Below, in pieces: positions 35,261-42,228 of a stretch of DNA of 64,000 nt. This DNA is from Chthonobacter rhizosphaerae (GTDB taxonomy: Bacteria; Pseudomonadota; Alphaproteobacteria; Rhizobiales; Pleomorphomonadaceae): contig NZ_JACDIS010000003.1 in assembly GCF_013839525.1 (NCBI RefSeq), forward strand, positions 1 through 64,000, read 5' to 3'. A program made the position numbers and the translations under genes. The notes beneath the pieces were generated by a model that was given only the letters and a program-made list of their open reading frames with translations, was not told where the DNA came from and did no database searches. The stretch's first letter is position 1. The number at the start of each line of letters is the position of its first letter.

Positions 35261-36316
35261 ATGCGGCATCTCCTGCTCTCCATTGCTCTCCTTGTCGCCG
35301 GGACGTCGGCCGCGTCCGCCGGCGTGGTCGAGTTCAAGGCCTTCGACAGCCCGGCCCTCGGCCGTACCCTCCCGACGGCCGTCTACGTGCCCGAGGGCGC
35401 GCCGCCGGTGGGCGGCTGGCCGGTGGTCTATCTCCTGCACGGGCACAACGGCAACGAACGGTCGTGGGTGGACCTCGGCGCCATCGAGGAGACGCTCGAC
35501 CGGCTGATGGCCAAGGGCGGCGACCTCGACCCCGCGCTCGTGGTCATGCCGGACGCGGAGAACAGCTGGTACGTGGACAGCGAGGCGGCCGGCGGCCCCG
35601 GCGACTACGAGACGGCCCTGACGCGGGACCTGCGCAAGGCCGTGGAAGCCGCCTACCCGGTGCGCACGGACCGGACCGGCCGGGCCGTGGTGGGCCTGTC
35701 CATGGGCGGCTTCGGGGCGCTGCGGCTGGGGCTCACCCATCCGGACCTCTACGCGGTCTCGGCCAGCCTTTCCGGGGCGATCTGGCAGAACATCCCGCAG
35801 GCGTTGGCGGGCCGGTCCCTGGACGACCTGAAGGCGGTGCAGAACGAGACCTATCTCAACCGGCTCGACGAGGCGACCATGACGGCCGGGGTCATTCTGC
35901 CGTCCGTGGGCGACCACTACGAGGGAGCGTTCGGGACGCCGTTCGACGCAGGGCGGTTCAACGCGCTCAACGTGTTCACCCTTCTGGCGAAGCAGGTGGC
36001 GGCGAGCGCCCGGCTGCCGGCCTTCTACATCGCGTGCGGAGACGACGACGGCCATGGCCTATGGCGCGGCGCGGTGGCGTTCTACACCGCCCTGAAGGCG
36101 AACGGCGAGCAGGCGGAGCTGCGGATCGCCGACGGGGATCACATCTGGCCGGTCTGGGCGCGGGACGTGGTGGGCGCCCTCGCCTATGTGGAGGAGCAGC
36201 GCGAGGCGGGCGACGCCGTCGTGACGGCTCCGGTCCCGGCGGACGACCGGCCGGCCGCGACGCCCGCGGCGGCCGTGCTGGCGCTGGACGAGAAAGCGCC
36301 GGTGGTGGCCCGCTGA
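35261..36316 (+). CDS. secreted esterase D-like alpha/beta hydrolase
   Basis: A 351-residue exported protein. A signal peptide (M-R-H-L-L-L then a hydrophobic core to the cleavage-like A-S-A near residue 22) precedes a PF00756-type hydrolase. Features are the oxyanion motif H-G-H-N-G near residue 62, the nucleophile in G-L-S-M-G-G-F-G (Ser near 147) and a C-terminal His in D-G-D-H-I-W (near 294). The family includes feruloyl esterases, S-formylglutathione hydrolase and mycolyltransferases. In this setting an acetyl/acyl esterase acting on EPS is plausible but unproven. The C-terminal 40 residues are low-complexity Ala/Pro-rich. Confidence 0.82.
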   Translation: MRHLLLSIALLVAGTSAASAGVVEFKAFDSPALGRTLPTAVYVPEGAPPVGGWPVVYLLHGHNGNERSWVDLGAIEETLDRLMAKGGDLDPALVVMPDAENSWYVDSEAAGGPGDYETALTRDLRKAVEAAYPVRTDRTGRAVVGLSMGGFGALRLGLTHPDLYAVSASLSGAIWQNIPQALAGRSLDDLKAVQNETYLNRLDEATMTAGVILPSVGDHYEGAFGTPFDAGRFNALNVFTLLAKQVAASARLPAFYIACGDDDGHGLWRGAVAFYTALKANGEQAELRIADGDHIWPVWARDVVGALAYVEEQREAGDAVVTAPVPADDRPAATPAAAVLALDEKAPVVAR

Positions 36317-36367
36317 CGGCGGATGGGCGAGCGGTCTTAACCGGCCGTTCACCCTGGTTCCGCTAGA

Positions 36368-36480
36368 CCGTTCTCCGATCAAGTCGCACGACTTGAACGC
36401 CGAGAGAATGCTCCAGCGTACTGAATCCGCAGCGGTTTCTTGTGACGCGGCGATTCCGTCAGGTCGGAAAGCACTCGAGG
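36368..36480 (+). repeat. dispersed intergenic repeat, copy B
   Basis: Matches the element at 25801-25914 in block order and spacing. It contains a perfect inverted repeat of 8-nt arms (TCAAGTCG and CGACTTGA with 2-nt spacer), so the RNA or DNA could form a hairpin. Confidence 0.65.
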
Positions 36481-36561
36481 CGAGAGAGGATCCGGCCGCG
36501 CGGGAACACCCGCCTGCCCGGGTGTTTCGACCGGCGAAGCCTCCTTCCACGCGGAGCCCCG

Positions 36562-36744
36562 ATGCCGACGCCCTCGCCCATCGACGAGCCCTCCTCGGCC
36601 GATCCGGACGCGCGCCCCACGCCGCGGAGCCTCGGCGGGCGTCTTCTCGACGCTTGCCTCGGCGCGGTTCTCCATGGGGCACTGGCGCTCGCCGGCGCGG
36701 TGATCGACCGGGCCGAGAAAGCCGACCGGTCCCGCCGCCGCTGA
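36562..36744 (+). CDS. small hypothetical protein
   Basis: A 60-residue protein with a proline-rich N-terminus and a hydrophobic alanine-rich helix (about residues 32-48) followed by basic R-R-R. The ATG at 36562 has GCGGAG upstream. It could be a small membrane or amphipathic protein. Its stop lies 18 bp from the convergent wzc-2 stop. Coding confidence is modest. Confidence 0.35.
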   Translation: MPTPSPIDEPSSADPDARPTPRSLGGRLLDACLGAVLHGALALAGAVIDRAEKADRSRRR

Positions 36745-36762
36745 GCGCGCGGAAGGGATACG

Positions 36763-38979
36763 TCAGGTCGGGGCCGAGTGGTAGTAGCCCTGGTACTTGC
36801 CCCGGTAGCCGGTGGCACCGCCCTCGGTCTGGTTCAGGACGGCGCCGATGACGAGCTGGTCCCCCCCGGCCGCCCTCAGGTCCGACACGGCGGCCCGCAC
36901 CTCCCGCTGGGACGTGCTGGCGTAGCGGACCACGAGCACGGCCAGATCGGCGTAGCTCGCCAGATATTGGGAATCGACGACCGGAAGCACGGGCGGCGTA
37001 TCGAGGACGACCACGTCGAAGCGATCGCGCACGAGGTTGATCAGGCGCTTGAACCGGCCGGACTCGATGAGGCTGTCTGTCGGCACCCGGTTCGGCCGAG
37101 AGCCGAGGATCATCTGCATGCCGGTGGCCTCGTCGACGGTGACGAAGTCCCGGAAGTTTAAGGTGTCGACGGCCTGGGACAGGAAGTCGATCAGGCTGGT
37201 GGACGGCTCCACGCCCACGGCCGCGGCGACGGCCGGGCGGCGGAGGTCGCAGTCGATGAGCGCGGTCCGCCGGCCGGTGATCGCGAAGGCGCGGGCGAGC
37301 GCGACGGCCGTGGTAGTCTTTCCTTCCGCCGGAACCGCGGAGACCACCATCACCAGGATGGCCTTGCCCCGTCCGCTCGGATCCGCGTCGCCGGCGCGCG
37401 TCATCAGCTCCACCGCGAGCCGGGTCCGCCGGATGGATTCGCTGTAGGCCGACAGCGGCCTTCGGACGAGTTCGAAGGCGATCTCCGGGCGGGTCTCGTC
37501 GCCCTTGGCGCCGACGTTGAGGAGAGGCACGGTCGAGATTGCCGGGACGCCGGACACGGCCTCCAGCTGGTCCTCGCTGGTGAAGCCGCCGACGAAGTTC
37601 TCGTACACGAAGGCGAGGCCGACGCCGAGCCCGAGCGCCGCCAGGAAGGCGCCCGACAGGATGAGCTGAATCTTGGGGGCGCTCGGCCGCGTGGGCGCGG
37701 TCGCCACCGAGACGATGCGGCTGTCCGGGAGCTGCAGGTCGGCCTGGGCCTCCGCGTCGCGCATGCGCTGGAGCAGATCCTGGTAGAGGCCGCGGGTGAC
37801 GTCCGCCTCCTTCTGGAGCCGGTACAGGTCCGACACCATTTCGGTCGGCAGATTGTTCGCGAGCACGGTTTCGCGAAGCTGATCGCGAAGCTTGTTCTCC
37901 TGCTCCTGGGCCACCTGGGACTGCAGGCGCAGCTTCTCGATCTCCTCGGACACCTGCTTTCCGAGGTCGGTCTCGATCCTGGCGAGCTGTCCCTGAAGGT
38001 CGAAGGCCTGCGGCGTGTCCGTGCCGGCGGCCTGGAGGCTGCGGACCAGAGCGGACCGCTGCTGCTCCAGGGATTTCACCGCTTCGGAGCTGAGCTCGCG
38101 GGCGATCGCCTCCCAGTCCTTCTGCTCCTGGTAGCGGCCGAGCACGGAACTGAGGCTGCCTGCGCGGATGCCCTGGCTCTTCGCGGCCTCCAGCTGCATG
38201 CGGAGGGCGACGAGATCGGCCCGGTTGCTCTCGCTGGCGATCGCTTCCAGGTTGGTGGTGACGAAGCCGTCGATCTTCTCCTCGATGGCGTCGATCTCCC
38301 CGGAGGCCCGGCTGAGACGCCGGTTGAGGGCGTCCCGGGCGCCGAGCGCGTTCGCCACCTTGGCGTCGATCTGCTGTTGTATGTAGACCCGGGCGGCGGT
38401 GTTGGCGAGTTGGGCCGCCTTCGCGGGGCTGATGGAACTCGCCTGGACGGAGATCAGGTAGGTGCGGCCCAACCGGCTGACCACGAAACTCTCCCGCAGA
38501 CTGTCGAGGACCTTCTGAACGGCGCGCTCGCCATCCTGGAGGCTGGCTCGGTCCGACAGGCCGAGGACCACGAGAACCTGGTCCCGCAGGCCGAGCTTCG
38601 GGGCGAATTCCGGATCGGTCATCAGCGTGAGGTCCGACAGGACCGCCAGCAGCGTGCTGTCGGACCTCAGGATCTCCACTTCGCTCTCCACCCGCCCGAC
38701 ATCCGCCGACATGTTGGTCTGGAGTTCCGGGTCGAGGATGTTCTTCACCCGCGGGTCCACGAAGACGAGAGCGGTGGACGTGTACACGGGCACCTGGGTG
38801 AACACGAAGAGCGCGGCGAGCGCCATCACCAGTGCGAGGGTCGCGAGGATCAGCCGGGACTGCCTCCGGACGGTGCCGAGGAGCAGGCGGATGTCCACCT
38901 CGTTCCCCGCCGGTTCGGCCTGGAGGTCGACATCCGGGCGGGAAAGGTTGGAGGCCCGGTCTGTCGGCACCTGACGCAT
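36763..38979 (-). CDS. polysaccharide co-polymerase / tyrosine autokinase (Wzc/GumC/ExoP type), copy 2
   Basis: A 738-residue Wzc homologue. An N-terminal membrane helix near residues 42-62, a large periplasmic coiled-coil domain and a second helix near 446-468 are followed by a kinase domain with V-P-A-E-G-K-T-T (near 552), a Walker A' (L-I-D-C-D-L-R-R) and V-V-V-L-D-T-P-P-V-L. The C-terminus has the Tyr cluster Y-R-G-K-Y-Q-G-Y-Y. It is quite diverged from copy 1, so the two probably serve different polymers. The ATG at 38979 is preferred; a TTG at 38994 is possible. It lies 25 bp from the PPP phosphatase at 39005, in the same direction. Confidence 0.92.
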   Translation of the reverse strand: MRQVPTDRASNLSRPDVDLQAEPAGNEVDIRLLLGTVRRQSRLILATLALVMALAALFVFTQVPVYTSTALVFVDPRVKNILDPELQTNMSADVGRVESEVEILRSDSTLLAVLSDLTLMTDPEFAPKLGLRDQVLVVLGLSDRASLQDGERAVQKVLDSLRESFVVSRLGRTYLISVQASSISPAKAAQLANTAARVYIQQQIDAKVANALGARDALNRRLSRASGEIDAIEEKIDGFVTTNLEAIASESNRADLVALRMQLEAAKSQGIRAGSLSSVLGRYQEQKDWEAIARELSSEAVKSLEQQRSALVRSLQAAGTDTPQAFDLQGQLARIETDLGKQVSEEIEKLRLQSQVAQEQENKLRDQLRETVLANNLPTEMVSDLYRLQKEADVTRGLYQDLLQRMRDAEAQADLQLPDSRIVSVATAPTRPSAPKIQLILSGAFLAALGLGVGLAFVYENFVGGFTSEDQLEAVSGVPAISTVPLLNVGAKGDETRPEIAFELVRRPLSAYSESIRRTRLAVELMTRAGDADPSGRGKAILVMVVSAVPAEGKTTTAVALARAFAITGRRTALIDCDLRRPAVAAAVGVEPSTSLIDFLSQAVDTLNFRDFVTVDEATGMQMILGSRPNRVPTDSLIESGRFKRLINLVRDRFDVVVLDTPPVLPVVDSQYLASYADLAVLVVRYASTSQREVRAAVSDLRAAGGDQLVIGAVLNQTEGGATGYRGKYQGYYHSAPT

Positions 38980-39004
38980 GCGACCCCGCTGCAACGCCTG
39001 GACG

Positions 39005-39838
39005 TCAATGGGAACGTTGGTGGAGGTCGGCGGCGCTGGACGCCGGCGCCCGCCGGGAGACGCCCAGGATTGCGGGCGGTTCGTCGCCGACGAGCCGGAC
39101 CGCGCAGAGCCGGCCCGTCGCGAAAGCGCCCGTGTCGATGCCGATGCGATGGCGCAGGACCGTGGGTTCGGGCGTCGGCGTGTGTCCGTGCACCACCGGG
39201 AGGTCGAGGCCGTGGTTTCGGCTCAGGAACGGCTCCCGGATCCAGAGGAGGTCGCTTTCGGTCTGCGCCGCCAGCGGAACGCCGGGGCGGACGCCCGCAT
39301 GGACGAACAGGTGGCGGCTGGTGCGGACGGTCAGCGGCAGCGCCTCCAGGAAGTCCACGTGCGCCCTCGGCAGATGGGCGGCGACGATGTCGGCGCGACG
39401 CCGGGCCGACGCCGCCTGGAGGAAGGCGACCGGCACCCCGTACGACCGCAGCGTCTCGCCGCCGCCGTGCTCCAGCCATCCGTCGTCCGCCGGATCGCTC
39501 AGCCAATCGAGCAGCATGGCCTCATGGTTGCCGAGGAGGCACAGGCGTTCGACGCCGTCGTCGGGCTGGTCGCTCAGGTGATCGAGCACGGCGGCGCTGT
39601 CCGGCCCGCGGTCGATCAGGTCGCCGAGGTAGAGGATGAGAGCGCGCGTCCGGCGGGCGCGCGCGTCCTGCAGGATGCGGGCCTCCAGGGCATGGAGGAG
39701 ATCGGCGCAGCCATGGACGTCGCCGACCGCGTAGATCGAGGCGTCGTCGGGCGCGACGACATGGCGATCCGGGTCCGGAACTGCGTCGCGGGCGGCGGCG
39801 CGGGCGGACCCCAGCAGGCGATCCAACAGGCGGAACAA
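39005..39838 (-). CDS. PPP-family metallophosphatase, EPS-locus paralogue 3, beside wzc-2
   Basis: A 277-residue paralogue of the phosphatases at 5447 and 14665. Motifs are G-D-V-H-G-C, G-D-L-I-D-R-G (Leu-Ile in place of Tyr-Val), G-N-H-E, V-H-A-G and V-H-G-H-T-P, ending in I-D-T-G-A-F-A-T-G-R-L. No good ATG is in frame. A TTG at 39838 with GAGGTG 7 nt upstream gives an N-terminus F-R-L-L-D-R-L-L resembling the paralogues; an ATG at 39949 adds a long poor leader. It lies immediately upstream of wzc-2 on the same strand, the best-placed candidate to reverse BY-kinase phosphorylation. That is inference. Confidence 0.8.
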   Translation of the reverse strand: MFRLLDRLLGSARAAARDAVPDPDRHVVAPDDASIYAVGDVHGCADLLHALEARILQDARARRTRALILYLGDLIDRGPDSAAVLDHLSDQPDDGVERLCLLGNHEAMLLDWLSDPADDGWLEHGGGETLRSYGVPVAFLQAASARRRADIVAAHLPRAHVDFLEALPLTVRTSRHLFVHAGVRPGVPLAAQTESDLLWIREPFLSRNHGLDLPVVHGHTPTPEPTVLRHRIGIDTGAFATGRLCAVRLVGDEPPAILGVSRRAPASSAADLHQRSH

Positions 39839-39996
39839 GAGACGGCACCTCGGGATTGCTGCGGCTCGGACGTGGATCCGGACCGAGTGGCGGTCGAGAC
39901 CATCGGTCCCGATCAGCTGCACCTTACGGATGGAAACGTTACATTGCAACTAATTACAATAGCATCCGCCGGCCGGGCCCGGGTGCGACCGCCCGC

Positions 39997-41142
39997 TCAC
40001 CTTCCGCCGGCGTCGTCCGTCCGCCATCCCGGTCCGCGCGTGTGCCGCTCGAACGCGGCGCGGGCGGAGCCGATGACCTGGTGCATGTCGTAGTAGCGGT
40101 ATTCGGCGAGCCGCCCCCCGAAAAGGACGCCGGGCTCGTCGCGCCCGCGCTCCTGGTAGAGCTTGAAGCGACGGGTGTTCTCCGCGTCGTTCACCGGATA
40201 GTAGGGCACCGCGGACCGCGACCAGGGCTCGGGATACTCATAGGTCACCACCGTCGCCGGCTGCTGACCGAAGGCGAAATGCTTGTGCTCGATGATTCGG
40301 GTGTAAGGCACGTCGGCGTCGCAGTAGTTGATCACCGCGTTACCCTGGAAGTTGGGCGTCTGGAGGACCTGGGTGTCGAACCGCAGGGTCCGGTACTCCA
40401 GTTCCCCGTGCTCGAAGCCGAAATATTCGTCGATCCGCCCGGTGAACACGAGCGTCCGCCCGAGCGAGCGGAGGTCGGCGCGATGGGCGAGGAAGTCGAC
40501 GCCGAGGCGGACCTCCACGCCGTCCAAAAGAGCGTCGAAGAGGCTGGTGTAGCCGGTCTCGGGGATTCCCTGATAGCGGTCGGCGAAATAGTTGTTGTTG
40601 TAGGTGAAGCGGAGCGGCAGCCGCTTGATGATCCAGGCCGGCAGGTCGCGCGGCTCGCGCATCCACTGCTTGCGCGTATAGCCCTGGATCAGCAGGCGGT
40701 AGATGTCGGTCCCGACGAGGCTCAGCGCCTGCTCCTCCAGGTTGGCGGGATCCCGGTCGAGGCGCAGCCGCTGGCCGTCGATGATGGCCGCCGCCTCGTC
40801 CGGACGGGTGACGCCCCAGAGCTGGTTGAAGGTGTGCATGCTGAAGGGCAGCGAGTAGAGCCGCCCGTCCGCGTAGGCCATCGGCGCGTTGACGAAATTG
40901 TTGAAGCGCACGAAGCGGTTCACGAACGACCAGATCCAGTCGTCGCTGGTGTGGAAGATGTGCGCCCCGTAGCGGTGGACGGTGATGCCCTCCACCTCCT
41001 CCGTGTAGCAGTTGCCGCCGATGTGCGGTCGACGGTCCACCACGAGGCAACGCCGGCCGGCGTCGGTCGCCAGCCGGGCGAAGGTCGCGCCGAACATGCC
41101 GGCACCGACGATGACGTAGTCGTAGGCCCAGTCCGATCCCAT
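39997..41142 (-). CDS. glf: UDP-galactopyranose mutase
   Basis: A 381-residue FAD-dependent enzyme converting UDP-galactopyranose to UDP-galactofuranose. The N-terminal FAD motif is G-A-G-M-F-G at residues 13-18, then D-R-R-P-H-I-G-G-N and Y-G-A-H-I-F-H-T. Downstream N-N-Y-F-A-D-R-Y-Q-G-I-P and the arginine-containing Y-x-Y-P-E-P-W-S-R-S and G-R-L-A-E-Y-R-Y-Y-D-M-H-Q blocks match Glf. The ATG at 41142 has GGGTGGGGGG upstream. It implies galactofuranose in one polymer or in lipopolysaccharide. Confidence 0.93.
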   Translation of the reverse strand: MGSDWAYDYVIVGAGMFGATFARLATDAGRRCLVVDRRPHIGGNCYTEEVEGITVHRYGAHIFHTSDDWIWSFVNRFVRFNNFVNAPMAYADGRLYSLPFSMHTFNQLWGVTRPDEAAAIIDGQRLRLDRDPANLEEQALSLVGTDIYRLLIQGYTRKQWMREPRDLPAWIIKRLPLRFTYNNNYFADRYQGIPETGYTSLFDALLDGVEVRLGVDFLAHRADLRSLGRTLVFTGRIDEYFGFEHGELEYRTLRFDTQVLQTPNFQGNAVINYCDADVPYTRIIEHKHFAFGQQPATVVTYEYPEPWSRSAVPYYPVNDAENTRRFKLYQERGRDEPGVLFGGRLAEYRYYDMHQVIGSARAAFERHTRGPGWRTDDAGGR

Positions 41143-41358
41143 CGCCGTCCCCCCACCCTGTCCGGCGCCGAACCCCGTCCTGCAGGGCGAATCGCGCGGA
41201 GCGGCATCGTCAATTTTGCACAAGGCTCCGGGCCGGTGCGAGCCCCGCGCCCATCGGGCGCAGGGCCTCCTTCGGCGGGTGGGAACGGCAGCGCTGGCGA
41301 GCGCGTTTTCCGCGGGAGGCTGCCGCCCTTCCGGCGCGGCCGAACGAGGAGAGTATCC

Positions 41359-41691
41359 ATGCGTAGGAGCATTCTCGCCGCAGCCGCGACGGCGCTTCTC
41401 ATGGCAGCCCCGGCGGGCGCGCAGACGGTGGAGTTCGGTCGGGACGGCGTGCGCGTGCTTCCGCCCGGCTATTCCGAGCGCTACGACCGCCGCGACCGCT
41501 ACGAGCGTCGCCGGGAGATCAGCTCGCGGCAGGCCGCCCGGATCGCGCGCGAAGCCGGCATGCGCGAAATCGACGAGATCCGCGGACGCCGCAACTCCTA
41601 CCGGGTGATCGGCGTCGATCGCCGGGGCCGCGACCTCGCCGTGGACGTGGACCGCTGGTCCGGCGAGATCCTGCGGGTGCGTCGCGGCTGA
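41359..41691 (+). CDS. secreted PepSY-like protein
   Basis: A 110-residue protein with an N-terminal signal peptide (M-R-R-S-I-L then an alanine-rich core to A-G-A-Q, near residue 22). The mature part is highly charged, with an R-x-E-R-R-R-E-I-S-S-R-Q-A segment and the PepSY-like helix-strand pattern A-R-I-A-R-E-A-G-M-x-E-I-D-E-I-R and D-R-R-G-R-D-L-x-V-D-V-D. PepSY domains are often inhibitors or periplasmic regulators. Here it stands alone, near the PilZ gene. Confidence 0.6.
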   Translation: MRRSILAAAATALLMAAPAGAQTVEFGRDGVRVLPPGYSERYDRRDRYERRREISSRQAARIAREAGMREIDEIRGRRNSYRVIGVDRRGRDLAVDVDRWSGEILRVRRG

Positions 41692-41756
41692 CGGACGAAG
41701 CAGACCGGCCGGGCGGGAGGGCGGCGACATCGCCCTGGCGCCCGGCGCGGACGGGC

Positions 41757-42035
41757 TCAGTCGAGCATCTGCACCGGGCCAAGCTTCGGCCGGAACCGCA
41801 GGCCCGCGAAGCGACCATCGCGCCAGACCACGTCGGCGATCACGGCCTCGCGCAGGCGCGGGAAGTGGAGCCGCACCACGTCGTCGAGCGATCGATGCTC
41901 CGGGATCCGGATACGACATCCGGTGGGGCTGAGATCCACCACGTCGCACGGAAAGGCCCACTGTCCGGACAGGACGGAGACCTTGATCATGCACGGTCTT
42001 CGGTTGATCCGACGGTTGTCGCTCGATGCGGTCAC
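41757..42035 (-). CDS. PilZ-domain protein (possible c-di-GMP receptor)
   Basis: A 92-residue single-domain protein starting with GTG at 42035 after a GGGGGG site. The N-terminal R-R-I-N-R-R (RxxxR-type) and D-L-S-P-T-G-C-R-I-R (the DxSxxG motif) are the two c-di-GMP-binding signatures of PilZ. It would couple c-di-GMP to EPS, as PilZ proteins do for alginate, cellulose and others. It lies next to the fourth PPP phosphatase gene on the same strand. Which protein it acts on is unknown. Confidence 0.82.
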   Translation of the reverse strand: MTASSDNRRINRRPCMIKVSVLSGQWAFPCDVVDLSPTGCRIRIPEHRSLDDVVRLHFPRLREAVIADVVWRDGRFAGLRFRPKLGPVQMLD

Positions 42036-42228
42036 GCCAAGGCCCCCCTTTGGCGCACGCCGTCCGGGCATCACGGCGCACGTCGGCAGTGTGCCCGACG
42101 AGAGGGCGAACCGTCGATTGTCTGATCTGCGACCGATATCGCGGTGCGCGCCGGTGGCTCGGCAGTATGCCCGATCGTGAACGTCCGTACGGGTGTGCGA
42201 TCCACAGGTTCGATAGGCATCAAGGCCG

